Positions 16,297 through 27,369 are shown, counted from the stretch's first letter. The stretch: DNA of 64,000 bases from Amycolatopsis sp. NBC_01480 (GCF_036227205.1 NZ_CP109442.1:3658001-3722000); one strand, 5' to 3'. The notes: a model not told the origin generated them from the sequence alone. Made by a program: numbers and translations.

Positions 16297-19200
16297 GTGA
16301 TCGGGCCCCCTGGGAAGTTCAGGTGCATGCCGCCGAAGCCTTCGACGCGTGGATTGACGCCGTTGGCCTTGAGTTCGTCGGTGATGTTCTGCAATTGGCT
16401 GAGGCCGGGCTGGTAGTGGCCGCTGGTGTTGTTGACGAGGGTCACCTTACCGTTTTTCACCGTCAGCTCGCCTGCGCCCGCGACGGGTTCGCCGTTCGCC
16501 AAGGTCGAGTGGTGGAAGTCGCCGGCGCCCTGGTAGTTCGAGGCGTAGATGTTGCCGTGCTGATCCATCGTGTAGATCGCCCGGCCGTCTCCGGTGCCGT
16601 GGTGGATGTCAGTCGCGGTGCTGGTGTCGAAAAGGGTGCCGTCCTTCGCGTTTCGCATATTTCCGCTGCTGTCGATGTATACGCGGTGCTCTTCCCGTTG
16701 CTGGTCGTCCAGGCGTTTCACCGACTGGCCCGGGAAAGGCTCCTTCGCCGGATCCGTTTCGTTCTCGTACTTGTCCAGCATCGGCTTTTGCCCGTTGCTG
16801 TACTTGCCATCGGACTTCGGCGGCGGCGGCGGGTTCGGGTCCGTGTGCGGAGGCGGTGCCGCCGGCGTTTCCTTCGGCTTCTTCTTGAACGGCTTGCGGA
16901 ACCAGTTGAGGATCTTGCGGGGGATGTTGCCCGCGTTGTTGCCGCCGCCCGGACGGTCGTTCGTCTTGTTGGCGCCGCCTCCGTCCTTCTTCCCGCAGGC
17001 GAGGCCGAGCAGGTCGCGGTCCGCCAGCGGATTGGCGACGTAGGCGAGCGGGTTCGGGTTCGGGCCGAGGCCGAGCGGGTCCTGGCTCAGGTACCGGCCG
17101 GTCGACGGGTCGTAGTAGCGGTAGAGGTTGTAGTGCAGGCCCGATTCGGCGTCGGCGTACTGACCTGGGAAACGGAGCGGAGTGGCCGCCGCACCGGACT
17201 CGCGGCCCCACAGGCCCGCAGTTCCGTGCCACACCGGCGATCCCGCCGCGTCGACGAGGTCGGTCGGCCGGCCGATCAGGTCGGTGACGATCGCGAAGAA
17301 CCGTTCGTCCAGTGTTGCCGAGCGCTCGACCTGGACGATCGGGCGGTTGTCTTCGGGGTGGTGCGCCCAGACGGTGACGTGCCGGGTCTGCGCCTCGTCC
17401 ACGTAGACCTGCTCCACCAGCAGCGCGCCGCTCCAGGTGAACTCGTACGACTCGGCGGGCACGGGCGCGCCGGCGGCCGAGGTGACGACGCGCTGCTTGC
17501 CGATCCGGCGGCCGATCGGGTCGTACCGGTACTGCCACCGCTCGCCCTCGGGGGTGGCGACCGCGAGCAGCCGGTCCTGGCTGTCCCACAGGTACTTCCA
17601 GATCCGCCCGCCCTCGTTCCGGGTGATCACCCGGCCCTGGGCGTCGTGCTCGAAGGAGACCGCGCCCGCGGACACCAGCCGGTTGCCCACGTACCGGCGC
17701 GTGCCCGCGCTCGGCAGTCGGCCGGGCTCACGGGTCTCCACCACGTTTCCGGCGGGGTCGTACCGGAAGGTTTCGCTGCCGGCCGCGCTGTGCGTCTCGG
17801 TCACCCGGCCGGTGGCGTCGAGCACGAGCCGGGTCCGCCCGGCCGCGTCGTCGTCGATCCCGGTGAGCAGCCCGTCCTGCCGGTAGCTGAACCGGCGGTG
17901 CCGCGGCGGCGCCCCCGCGGCCTGCACCGACTGGCCGACCAGGTTGTCGTCGACGTCGAAGGACTGCGTGAACGAGACGCCGCCATCGACGATGCGCGAG
18001 ATCTCCCGACCGCCCTCGTCGTGTTCGAAGCGCACGGTGTGGCCGGCGATCACGAGCGACGTGGGCCGCCCGTTCTGGTCGAAGCTCCAGACGCCGTCGA
18101 TCCCGGACGGAGTCCGCCACCGCACGGTGCCGTCGTCTTCGTAGACGTACGTCAGCGTCCGGCCGTCGATCGACTCGCTCAGGACGTTGCCCTCGCCGTC
18201 ATAAGCGACGCGGAGTTCGACGTCGGCCATGGTCGCGGCGGTCATCTGGCCGACCGCGTCGTAGCCGAACCGGGTCGTGCCGGCGGGGTTCCGGCGTTCG
18301 ACGAGATTGCCGAGCACGTCGTAGTCGTACTCGGTCCGCTCGCCCGCCCCGTTCGTCGACCAGACGAGCCGGCCCGCGCCGTCGTAGCCGAAGCGGAGCG
18401 TGCGGCCGTCGTAGTCCGTCTCCTCGACCAGCCGCCCGGCCGCGTCGTAGCCGTAGGTCCAGCTCTGCCCGAGCGGGTTGGTGATCGTGATCGGGCGCAG
18501 CTCGGTGTCGTACGTGTGGCTGGTCCGGGCGCCCGACGGGTCGATCGTCGCGGTGACCAGGTCGAACGGGCCGTACTCGGTCCGCTCGGCCAGCCCCGCG
18601 CCGTTGACGCGCTCGACCTCGTTGCCTTCCGCGTCGTAACCGCGGGTTTCGCGCACACCGGAAGGCAGCACGCGCAGCCGGGCGCTCCCGTCGACGGTCC
18701 AGCCGAGCGCGACACTCTGCTGAGACCGGTTGAGCACCGACCGCGGCCGGCCGAACATGTCCCGGTCCACCGGCGCGGGATCCGCGTCGCCGCGCGTCCA
18801 GGCGGCCTGCGCGGAGGTCAGCGGCTTTGCGATGCCGAGCGTCTCGGTGAACGGGTCCGGCGTCTCGTTCCGAGGATAGAAACGGGACAGCGAGCCGGTT
18901 TCGATCGTCAGCCCGTCGGGTTCCTCGGTGAGGCGCAGGATCGAGCCGTCGGGCCGCGTCACGGATTCGAGCGCGCCCCGTTCGTCGTAGGAGAACGACG
19001 TGGTGTGCCCGAGCGGGTCGGTGCGGGAGAGCAGTTTGCCGTAGCGCTCCCACTTCGACAGTGTGACGTTGCCCAGCGGGTCGGTCTCGCGGATGACCTT
19101 GCCTTCGGGGTTGTACTCGTATTCCGAGACGTGGCCCAGGGAATCGGTGAAGCAGGTGATCCGCGCCCGGCTGTTGTACTCGAACGCGCCGTCGAAGAAA

Positions 19201-20996
19201 CCGCGGTCGCCCACCGTGCGCACACAGCGGCCCTGGGCGTCGTAGACGTAGCGGTACCAAACCCCGTTGCGGTCCTGCCAGCCGGTCATCCGGCCGTTCG
19301 GGCCGTAGTCGAAGCGCAGTGGCCGACCGGAGGAGTTGACGACCTCGGCGAGGTGTCCTTCGTCGTTGTAGTGGTAGCTGCGCACGACGACGTCCGGCAT
19401 CTCGTCGGTACCGGTCATCCGCATCTCGGTGACCCGGCGGCCGTCGGTGCGGAAACCGACCTGAAGCCCGCTGGAGTGCGTGATCAGCGTCGGCGCGCCG
19501 GTTTCGGCGTACGACAGCTGGGTTCGCGAGCCGTCGGCGTTGTCGATCGCGCGCAGCAGCAGCGAGCCGCGGGGGCCGGAGAACTTCAGCTTCCGGCCCG
19601 GCAGCACCTGGCTGATCGTGAAGCTGCCGTCCTCGTGCTCGGCCAGCGGCCACCGGGCGCCCTCGACCGGCAGGACCGGCTTGCCCGGGGCGGGCAGCGG
19701 GTAAACCAGGATCACGCCGTTGGGGCCGAAGTAGCGGATGTGGTCCGCGTCGGCTTCCAGCCGCTGGTCCAGGGTCGAGGACCAGGACGGGCCGAACCAG
19801 CGTCCGGACTGGTAGGACGAGATGTGGACCCGCTCCACCACCAGCTCCGGCAGGTCGAGGTCGACTGCTTCGAAGATCACCTCGCCGCTGGAGAGGTCCA
19901 CCGGGTCGGTGAGGCAGGGGCGGTTGTCCGGGTCCTCCGCCGTCTTCTTCGGATCACCCTTGGGGGTGCCGTTTCCGGTGCTGCTGGTGGAGGTGTGGTC
20001 GTCCGGGCCGTTGTTGCCGGCGGGGGGTTCCTTGCCCGGGTCGTTCGTGGCGTCGTTGCCGTTGCCGTGGTCGTTCTTGCCGCCGGTGTCGCCGGGGGGA
20101 TCGTTGTGGGCGCCGGAGGTGTTGGTGCTGTTGTCCCCACCGCCCTTGTCACCCGCGGTCTCGGTGCCGCCGTTGTCCTTGGTGTTCGGCTTGGGGTCGG
20201 GGGACTTGATGTCCTTGGGCTTTTCGGGCGCCTTGACCTTGCCGCCTTTGAGGCCCTTCAACGCTTTCCCGGCGTCTTCGAACAGGGTGCCGGCCTTCTT
20301 CAGCAGCGGCACCAAGGCCTTGAGCGCCTTGACCAGTTTTGTGGTCACCTGGGTGATTTTCGAGGCGGTCTTGGCGACCGCGGCGACGACCTGCGGGACC
20401 ACCCAGGTCATGCCGATGCCCAGCGTGAACACCACCTGAAGCGCCCAGGAGATCAGGTGCCCCACCAGTTCCGCGATCGTGTCGCGCACCAGCTGCCGGA
20501 CCGCGGCGACGACCTCGCCGGCGGTCTTGACGCCGCTGGCCGCGCCCTCGCAGCCCTTCTGCGCGCTGCTGATCAACGCCGAGGTGTCGTCCGTCTGCTT
20601 GCGGTACGCGTCGGCGGCGTCGCCGGTCCAGCTCTGCAGGTCTTTCTTGACCAGGGCGGTCAATTCACCGGCGACGCTCTCGAGTTCCTTGGCGACGTTC
20701 GTCCAGGTCTCCGACTGCGCCGCGATCTGGTCCGCGTCGCCGGTCAGCGCGTTGAGCGCTTCCTTGAGCGGTCCGACGTGCTCGATCAGCCACCCGACAC
20801 CGGCGGCGAAGATTGCGCCGAACGGGTCCATCACGGCGGTCAGCGCGTCCAGCGCGGTGCCCACCGCGCCCATCGCCACGCCGGCCCAGTCCTTGCTCTC
20901 GATCGCGGACTTCAGCCCGGTCGCGTCCTCCAGCAACGGAACGCCCGACACCGCCGTCGTCGAATCCTTCGGCGGCGCAACCAACGGATTACTCAT
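16293..20996 (-). CDS. RHS/YD-repeat polymorphic toxin with WXG-type N-terminus
   Basis: A 1567-residue protein. An N-terminal helical region has a WxG turn (SWTGDAADAYR, W near residue 123), typical of type VII/Esx-like delivery. Hydrophobic helices follow (about 175-260), then a Lys/Pro/Gly/Asp-rich linker (about 260-360). A DUF6531-type module (CLTDPVDLSSGEVIFE) leads into about 900 residues of YD repeats (YDAAGRLV, YDAQGRCV, YDEGRGAL-like units). The RHS core ends near residue 1305 with LSQDPLGLGPNPNPLAYVAN. The last ~230 residues are the variable toxin; they contain FHHSTLANGEPVAGAGEL and NNTSGHYQPG. I do not assign an activity. Start is ATG 20996, not a frame extension to 21074. Confidence 0.92.
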   Translation of the reverse strand: MSNPLVAPPKDSTTAVSGVPLLEDATGLKSAIESKDWAGVAMGAVGTALDALTAVMDPFGAIFAAGVGWLIEHVGPLKEALNALTGDADQIAAQSETWTNVAKELESVAGELTALVKKDLQSWTGDAADAYRKQTDDTSALISSAQKGCEGAASGVKTAGEVVAAVRQLVRDTIAELVGHLISWALQVVFTLGIGMTWVVPQVVAAVAKTASKITQVTTKLVKALKALVPLLKKAGTLFEDAGKALKGLKGGKVKAPEKPKDIKSPDPKPNTKDNGGTETAGDKGGGDNSTNTSGAHNDPPGDTGGKNDHGNGNDATNDPGKEPPAGNNGPDDHTSTSSTGNGTPKGDPKKTAEDPDNRPCLTDPVDLSSGEVIFEAVDLDLPELVVERVHISSYQSGRWFGPSWSSTLDQRLEADADHIRYFGPNGVILVYPLPAPGKPVLPVEGARWPLAEHEDGSFTISQVLPGRKLKFSGPRGSLLLRAIDNADGSRTQLSYAETGAPTLITHSSGLQVGFRTDGRRVTEMRMTGTDEMPDVVVRSYHYNDEGHLAEVVNSSGRPLRFDYGPNGRMTGWQDRNGVWYRYVYDAQGRCVRTVGDRGFFDGAFEYNSRARITCFTDSLGHVSEYEYNPEGKVIRETDPLGNVTLSKWERYGKLLSRTDPLGHTTSFSYDERGALESVTRPDGSILRLTEEPDGLTIETGSLSRFYPRNETPDPFTETLGIAKPLTSAQAAWTRGDADPAPVDRDMFGRPRSVLNRSQQSVALGWTVDGSARLRVLPSGVRETRGYDAEGNEVERVNGAGLAERTEYGPFDLVTATIDPSGARTSHTYDTELRPITITNPLGQSWTYGYDAAGRLVEETDYDGRTLRFGYDGAGRLVWSTNGAGERTEYDYDVLGNLVERRNPAGTTRFGYDAVGQMTAATMADVELRVAYDGEGNVLSESIDGRTLTYVYEDDGTVRWRTPSGIDGVWSFDQNGRPTSLVIAGHTVRFEHDEGGREISRIVDGGVSFTQSFDVDDNLVGQSVQAAGAPPRHRRFSYRQDGLLTGIDDDAAGRTRLVLDATGRVTETHSAAGSETFRYDPAGNVVETREPGRLPSAGTRRYVGNRLVSAGAVSFEHDAQGRVITRNEGGRIWKYLWDSQDRLLAVATPEGERWQYRYDPIGRRIGKQRVVTSAAGAPVPAESYEFTWSGALLVEQVYVDEAQTRHVTVWAHHPEDNRPIVQVERSATLDERFFAIVTDLIGRPTDLVDAAGSPVWHGTAGLWGRESGAAATPLRFPGQYADAESGLHYNLYRYYDPSTGRYLSQDPLGLGPNPNPLAYVANPLADRDLLGLACGKKDGGGANKTNDRPGGGNNAGNIPRKILNWFRKPFKKKPKETPAAPPPHTDPNPPPPPKSDGKYSNGQKPMLDKYENETDPAKEPFPGQSVKRLDDQQREEHRVYIDSSGNMRNAKDGTLFDTSTATDIHHGTGDGRAIYTMDQHGNIYASNYQGAGDFHHSTLANGEPVAGAGELTVKNGKVTLVNNTSGHYQPGLSQLQNITDELKANGVNPRVEGFGGMHLNFPGGPIT

Positions 20997-21212
20997 ACGG
21001 CGAACGTCCCCCCTGCGAACTCGAACGCGGTCTCGAGTGCTTCTGGCGAAGATAACGAGCCTTGAAGAGGGCACAGTACGGCTTGGCGGGTCTCTGCCCG
21101 AACGATTTCCAGGGTTGCCCGAAAGCCGGACGGCAGCGGTGATCGGGGCAGGTTGGGATGCTGGGATCTCCCCCGAATGGCGGAGTCTCGTACGGAGAGG
21201 GAAGTCTGATCA

Positions 21213-21650
21213 ATGGACGACAATGTGGATGGCGACCTGGGCCTGACACTCGAAGCGATCGAGAAGCGGCCCTGGGGTGACGCGCCTTCCGACGCCTCGT
21301 ATCTGGTGCGGACAGTTCACCGACTGCGCCGGAAGCCGATCGGCCAACTGGGGGTCGAGGACCTTCGCATCCTGCTGGGGCAGGACGTCGGCACCGAAGC
21401 TGTGCTGCCGCGAGCGTTGACCGTGCTGGAGCGCGAGCCACTGGCGGAAGGCGACTACTACCCCGGCGATCTCCTTGCCGCTGTGCTGTCACTGCCGGTG
21501 GCGTACTGGCAGAAGTATCCGGCTTACGCGGACCGGATCGAGCGCATCCTGACCACGGTCGAGTCGATGGATCCTGAAACCGGCGAGGATCCGGACGACG
21601 CCACGCAGTCGAAGATCCAGGCGTATCGCGAGCGTCGTTCGCGGCAGTGA
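21213..21650 (+). CDS. CdiI-type immunity protein (contact-dependent inhibition immunity family)
   Basis: A 145-residue protein that matches the CdiI_2 immunity family pattern: LEAIEKRPWGDAPSDASYLV, then TVHRLRRKPIGQLGVEDLR, ILLGQDVGTEAVLPRAL and PLAEGDYYPGDLLAAVLSLP. The family occurs next to CDI and RHS toxins but also as stand-alone genes. It is divergent from the RHS toxin gene, 216 bases away, while a different candidate is coupled to the toxin. It may be the immunity to another strain's toxin or a second immunity protein for this one. Confidence 0.85.
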   Translation: MDDNVDGDLGLTLEAIEKRPWGDAPSDASYLVRTVHRLRRKPIGQLGVEDLRILLGQDVGTEAVLPRALTVLEREPLAEGDYYPGDLLAAVLSLPVAYWQKYPAYADRIERILTTVESMDPETGEDPDDATQSKIQAYRERRSRQ

Positions 21651-21785
21651 GTGGCCGAGGCCGGGTCAGCGGAAGCTCACCCCGAGCACCACATCGGCCA
21701 GGCACAGCAGGAAAACCCGCAAGCGAGCCCGAACGCGGCGATCGTCCCCAACTGCGTCAACGCGAAAGTGCCGATCAGGAAGGGG

Positions 21786-21831
21786 CTCGTGAGTGGCTAT
21801 GACGGTTAGAACCGGCATGAACACTCACAAG
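21786..21831. repeat. 46-bp hairpin repeat, copy 1
   Basis: Imperfect inverted repeat that starts CTCGTGAGTG and ends AACACTCACAAG, with an inner CGGTT/AACCG stem. It differs at five positions from copy 2 at 50481-50526. It lies between convergent genes, three bases from the stop codon of the SDR gene, so it may act as a bidirectional terminator. Confidence 0.85.
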
Positions 21832-21833
21832 GG

Positions 21834-22475
21834 CTAGCAGGCGATAGCGAGGCAGCGGCGGAAAGTGGCGGGCTCGGGGATTGTCGTCAGGAGGCAAGTG
21901 GCGGCGTCGGCTCGGCTGATTCGCCAGCCGTGGGGGACGGGGTGGTCGTAGGCGAGGCGGTGGGTGCCGGTGGCGGGGCGGTCGGTGAGCAGGGGGCAGC
22001 CGACGGTGGTCCAGTCGAGATCGGTGTGGCGCAACAGATCGTGGGTGGCGGCGATGTCGGCGTAGTGCGCGCCGAGACGGGCTTGCGCGAGCCGGCTCAG
22101 CACGTTCCGGGTGAACCAGCCGGCGCCGGGGTCGCGGTCCTCGCCCTCACGCATCGCGATGCCGGCGACGCTCACCGCGACCAGGCGGCGGACGCCCGCG
22201 GTCGCCATCGCCGCGGTCAACGCCCGGGTTCCGGCCGAGACGATGCCGTCTTCCGCCCGGGTGCGCGGGCCGAGCGCGGACACCACGGCGTCGGCGCCGG
22301 CCAGTGCGGCGGCGAGTGCGTCGAGGTCCGGGCGGGTGAAGTCCACGGCCACCGCGGGCCCCGGCAGCCCCTCGGGCCGCCGCGCAACAGCAGTCACGTC
22401 GTGGCCTGCGGCGACGGCCTGGTCGAGCACGAGACGGCCGACGCGGCCGGTCGCGGCGACGAGCACGAATTTCAC
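21834..22475 (-). CDS. NAD(P)-binding atypical SDR, NmrA/epimerase type
   Basis: A 213-residue Rossmann-fold protein. The nucleotide-binding loop VAATGRVGRLV (residues 6-16, GxxGxxG form), ADAVVSALGPRT (about 65-76) and RRLVAVSVAG (about 99-108) are typical of NmrA-like or flavin reductase-type SDRs, which lack the YxxxK catalytic pair. It probably acts on quinones or small oxidised compounds or serves as a redox sensor. It is divergent from a MarR gene with a 38-base AT-rich gap, a standard regulator/target pair. Confidence 0.87.
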   Translation of the reverse strand: MKFVLVAATGRVGRLVLDQAVAAGHDVTAVARRPEGLPGPAVAVDFTRPDLDALAAALAGADAVVSALGPRTRAEDGIVSAGTRALTAAMATAGVRRLVAVSVAGIAMREGEDRDPGAGWFTRNVLSRLAQARLGAHYADIAATHDLLRHTDLDWTTVGCPLLTDRPATGTHRLAYDHPVPHGWRISRADAATCLLTTIPEPATFRRCLAIAC

Positions 22476-22513
22476 GATAGACTCCCTCGCATAACTTATC
22501 GGGAGAATATCAT

Positions 22514-22993
22514 ATGAGTTCCGTATCGTCTCGCGAGCAGCGGCGAGCCATCACTGCCGTCAAGGAGTCGCTGCGCGACCTGCGCAACCAGCTGTCGCTG
22601 CTGAACCACCAGGTCAGCTCGGCCGTGCGGATCAAGGACGTCGACCTCGACTGCCTCGAGCTGATCCAGCGCACCGGCCCGCTCAGCCCGAGCGTGCTGG
22701 CGCGCACGGCCGGGCTGCACCCGGCGACGCTCACCGGGATCCTCGACCGGCTGCAACGCGGCGGCTGGATCGTCCGCGAACGCGATCCGGAGGCGGCCGA
22801 CCGGCGGGCGATCACCGTGCGCGCGCTGCGCGACCGCAACGGCGAGCTGATCCGCCACTACGCGGGCATGAACACGGCGATGGACGCCATCTGCGCCGGC
22901 TACACCGAAGCCGAACTCGAGCTGCTGGCCGGCTTCCTCCGCCGCGTCACCGCGGCCGGCCACGACGCCACCGCCGAGCTGGCGACGGAATGA
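22514..22993 (+). CDS. MarR family transcriptional regulator
   Basis: A 159-residue winged-helix regulator: DVDLDCLELIQRTGPLSPSV, recognition region ARTAGLHPATLTGILDRLQ (about residues 58-76) and wing GGWIVRERDPEAADRRAI (about 78-95). The C-terminal helices should form the dimer. The ATG at 22514 is used, preceded by GGGAGAA. The divergent SDR gene begins 38 bases away, so this protein probably represses the SDR gene and itself from the shared AT-rich gap (22476-22513). Confidence 0.9.
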   Translation: MSSVSSREQRRAITAVKESLRDLRNQLSLLNHQVSSAVRIKDVDLDCLELIQRTGPLSPSVLARTAGLHPATLTGILDRLQRGGWIVRERDPEAADRRAITVRALRDRNGELIRHYAGMNTAMDAICAGYTEAELELLAGFLRRVTAAGHDATAELATE

Positions 22994-23005
22994 CGCCGTA
23001 TACGT

Positions 23006-23041
23006 GTGGTTATATAAGGGACGGGAGATAGTCTTACACTG
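23006..23041 (+). promoter_or_regulatory. Candidate promoter for a leaderless MarR transcript
   Basis: TAGTCT at 23029-23034 fits a -10 element (TAnnnT) and lies six bases before the GTG at 23041, the position expected of a start site. A TGGTTA near 23006 could be a weak -35 element. No ribosome binding site precedes the GTG. Confidence 0.35.
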
Positions 23042-23535
23042 TGGAAATGACAGCGGATCAGGACAGGCCCAGCGGCGTTGACGTCGCGGTGCTGTTGCGA
23101 CGGGCTCAGCTGCGCAAGCAGATGGCCTGCGAGGCCGCCCTCGCCCAGGTGGGGATGACGTTGCCGCAGTGGGGTGTGCTGCACGCCGTCGCGGCCGAGC
23201 CGGATTCCTCGACCCACGCGCTGGCGCTGGTCACCGGCCAGTCCGATCAGTCCGCGGGCGCGGTGGTCGCCCGCCTCGAACAGCGCGGGCTGCTCGAACG
23301 CCGGCCCGGTGTCGGCAAAGCGATTCTGCACCGGATCACGCCCGACGGCGACGAGCTGGAACGACGCTGCAACACCATCGTCGAGGAAGTGATGACCCGG
23401 CTGATCGCGGGCCTCGGCGATCAGGCCCTCCGGACGCTGCGGACCTCCCTGGAGGCGATCGCGGAAGCGGCCCACCCGACGGCGGTCAAATCGGCTGTCA
23501 ACGACCACAGCGGGCTGTCCGGCACCCGTTCCTGA
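23041..23535 (+). CDS. MarR family transcriptional regulator
   Basis: A 164-residue MarR-type protein: LPQWGVLHAVAAEPDSSTHA, recognition helix TGQSDQSAGAVVARLEQRG (about residues 70-88) and wing LLERRPGVGKAILHRITPDG. Starts at GTG 23041, or the ATG two codons later. The upstream spacing suggests a leaderless mRNA. The 146-base gap to the alpha/beta hydrolase on the same strand makes that gene a possible target, though not clearly in one operon. The effector is unknown. Confidence 0.88.
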   Translation: MEMTADQDRPSGVDVAVLLRRAQLRKQMACEAALAQVGMTLPQWGVLHAVAAEPDSSTHALALVTGQSDQSAGAVVARLEQRGLLERRPGVGKAILHRITPDGDELERRCNTIVEEVMTRLIAGLGDQALRTLRTSLEAIAEAAHPTAVKSAVNDHSGLSGTRS

Positions 23536-23681
23536 GGGGTTTGCCCGGATCTCCCAAGCAGGCCGACGGACCCGAACCGTCTATTTGGGACGGTCCTCGG
23601 CGGACCTGCCCGCCGACGTAACCATTCGCTGACCAGGGGTTCTAGACTCGGCTGCTCCGGGCACGGATCAGGGAGCGGCGC

Positions 23682-24569
23682 ATGAGCAGGATCGACCAGA
23701 CCATCGAGATCCCCCACCTCGGCGGGTCAACCGTCGGGTACACCTTCGGCAAGCCGTACGATCCCTCGTTGCCGACGCTGGTCCTGATCAACTCGTTCAC
23801 CACCTCCGCCGAGCTGTACCGGCCGCAGTTCGCCGACCCGGTGCTCGGGTCCGTGGCCAACCTGCTCGCGCTGGAGCCGTACGGGCACGGCCGCACGCGG
23901 GCGACCTACCGCCAGTTCACCTACTGGGACAGCGCGATCGCGAACCTGCAGGTCCTCGCGGCCCTCGGCATCCGCGAGGCGTTTGTGCTCGGGACCTCGC
24001 AGGGCGGCTGGATGGCGGCGCGCATGGCGCTGCTCGCCCCGGACGTCGTGCGGGGCCTGCTGCTCCTTGGCACCTCGATGGACTTCGAGAGCCCGCGCAG
24101 CCGTGACCTGGGCTGCTGGGACGCGTTCGCCTCCAACTCGGCGGTGATCGACGCGCTGGCCGAGCCGGTCGGCGACGACTGGGTGGTGCCGGACTTCTTC
24201 GTGGACGCGGTGCTCGGGTCCGGCCTGGGCGGAGTTTCGGACGAGGAGCGCGAGTTCTGGCTCGCCGCCTACCGCGCCAATTACACCGGTGACGACGGCC
24301 GCCACCGGCTGCGCGTCAGCACGGTCAACCTGCGCGACCGCGACGGGCTCCACGGCCGGCTGGACGAGGTCCGCTGCCCGGTCCGATGGCTGCACGGCAC
24401 CGCGGACCAGGTCTACTCGGTGGCGAACGCCGAGGAGGAGATCCGCCTGTTCACCGGCTCGCCCGAAGCCCGCCTGGAAGTCGTCGAGGGTGGCCAGCAC
24501 TTCCTGAGCGCTTCGCACCCGGAGGAGGCTGGCGCCGCGGCAGCCGGGTTCGTGAAGCACTGGGCTTGA
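23682..24569 (+). CDS. Alpha/beta hydrolase
   Basis: A 295-residue hydrolase: LPTLVLINSFTTSAELYR (oxyanion region, about residues 29-46), EPYGHGRTR, nucleophile GTSQGGWMA (Ser near residue 106), LHGTADQVY (acid) and GGQHFLSASHP (His near residue 275). The layout is that of small-molecule esterases and lactone hydrolases related to the 3-oxoadipate enol-lactonase group. No signal peptide, so it is cytosolic. Substrate unknown. Preceded by a MarR regulator on the same strand. Confidence 0.88.
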   Translation: MSRIDQTIEIPHLGGSTVGYTFGKPYDPSLPTLVLINSFTTSAELYRPQFADPVLGSVANLLALEPYGHGRTRATYRQFTYWDSAIANLQVLAALGIREAFVLGTSQGGWMAARMALLAPDVVRGLLLLGTSMDFESPRSRDLGCWDAFASNSAVIDALAEPVGDDWVVPDFFVDAVLGSGLGGVSDEEREFWLAAYRANYTGDDGRHRLRVSTVNLRDRDGLHGRLDEVRCPVRWLHGTADQVYSVANAEEEIRLFTGSPEARLEVVEGGQHFLSASHPEEAGAAAAGFVKHWA

Positions 24570-24590
24570 TCGGTCCACATAGGACCGCGT

Positions 24591-26343
<1,753 letters not shown>

Positions 26344-26347
<4 letters not shown>

Positions 26348-26520
26348 ACTCGACCCAACTGGGGCTGCTGACCGGCCTCGCCCTCGGCCTCGCCGCCGCG
26401 TTCGGCGGTTTCGGCGCCTTCCTGCTCGTGCTGGTCCTCGGCGCGCTCGGCCTGCTGGCCGGCCGGTTCCTCGACGGCAAGCTCGACCTGTCCCACCTGA
26501 CCGGCCGCGACCGGGGCTGA
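26344..26520 (+). CDS. DUF2273-like small membrane protein
   Basis: A 58-residue protein starting at GTG 26344 (GTGA overlap with the preceding gene). Nearly all of it is two hydrophobic helices (GLLTGLALGLAAAFGGFGAF and VLVLGALGLLAGRFL), with a charged tail DGKLDLSHLTGRDRG. Size, topology and its place between Asp23 genes match the DUF2273 proteins found in Asp23/AmaP operons. Confidence 0.8.
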
Positions 26521-26524
26521 CCCC

Positions 26525-26845
26525 GTGACCACCATTGCGCCGGCCGACGACCGCGGCGCGCTCACTATCGCCGACCGCACGGTGCAGCGCATCGCCACGC
26601 AGGCGGTGACCGAGGTCGACGGCGCGGACCCGGCCAAGGTGACCGCGCAGGTCGGCGCCGACACCGTGACGCTCGACGTCCGGCTCTCCATCGGCTACCC
26701 GCTGCCGGTCGCCAAGACCACGGAGGCCGCGCGCGAGCACCTGCGACGCCGGACGGCCGAGCTGACCGGGCTCGCGGTCTCCCGCGTGGACATCACCGTC
26801 ACCGCGCTCCCCACCAGCGCGGCCGAACCGAGGAGGGTCCTGTGA
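26525..26845 (+). CDS. Asp23/Gls24 family protein, second copy
   Basis: A 106-residue Asp23/Gls24 domain with little else: LTIADRTVQRIATQAVTEVDG, VTLDVRLSIGYPLPVAK and LAVSRVDITVTALP. It lacks the acidic tail of the first copy. GTG start 26525, four bases after the DUF2273 stop, and its own stop overlaps the next gene. Two Asp23 paralogues per operon are usual in actinomycetes. Confidence 0.9.
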   Translation: MTTIAPADDRGALTIADRTVQRIATQAVTEVDGADPAKVTAQVGADTVTLDVRLSIGYPLPVAKTTEAAREHLRRRTAELTGLAVSRVDITVTALPTSAAEPRRVL

Positions 26846-27369
26846 AACGCCGACCGCGACGCAGTGCGCCGGCCACGTTGAGCGCGTTGGTGATCCTCGC
26901 CGTGTGCGTGCTCGCCGCGGCCGTCTCGGTCCAGCTGCTGCTCGGCGAACGGCCGTGGATCAGCTGCGCGGCGGTGACCGGCTGGCTCCACGGCCAGCAC
27001 TGGACCGACGTGATCCCGGCCGTCGCGGGCGGGGTGGCGGCGTTGCTCGGCCTGGTCCTGCTGCTCGCCGCCGTCCTGCCGGGACGGGCGAGGGTGCTGC
27101 CGCTGCGCGGTGACCTCGACTCCGGGGCCTCGCGGCGCAGCTACCGGTCCACCCTGCGCGCCGCTGCGTCCACTGTGGACGGTGTCAGTGGCGCCAAGCT
27201 GAAGCTCGGGCGACGCCGGGTGAAGGCCGTCGTGACCACGGCCCGCACCAGCACCGAGGGGCTCGCCGACGCCGTGCGCACCGCCGTCGAGCAGCGCATC
27301 GGCCAGATCGACCCCGTCACCCCGCCGGCCGTGAAGGTCCGGCTCAAGACCTCCGGGAGCGCGTCGTGA
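26842..27369 (+). CDS. DUF6286-type membrane protein of the Asp23 operon
   Basis: A 175-residue protein with two transmembrane helices (LSALVILAVCVLAAAVSVQLL, about residues 12-33, and IPAVAGGVAALLGLVLLLAAVL, about 60-82) and a cytosolic domain with LPLRGDLDSGASRRSYRSTL and LKLGRRRVKAVVTT. This fits the DUF6286 family seen in actinomycete Asp23 operons. It probably anchors Asp23 proteins to the membrane together with the AmaP-like gene that follows. GTG start overlapping the previous stop. Confidence 0.8.
   Translation: MKRRPRRSAPATLSALVILAVCVLAAAVSVQLLLGERPWISCAAVTGWLHGQHWTDVIPAVAGGVAALLGLVLLLAAVLPGRARVLPLRGDLDSGASRRSYRSTLRAAASTVDGVSGAKLKLGRRRVKAVVTTARTSTEGLADAVRTAVEQRIGQIDPVTPPAVKVRLKTSGSAS

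Noticed and set aside
16323..21065. 1580-codon open frame opposite the RHS toxin
   Set aside because: Antisense shadow of a codon-biased gene; the minus-strand frame has clear YD-repeats and RHS motifs.
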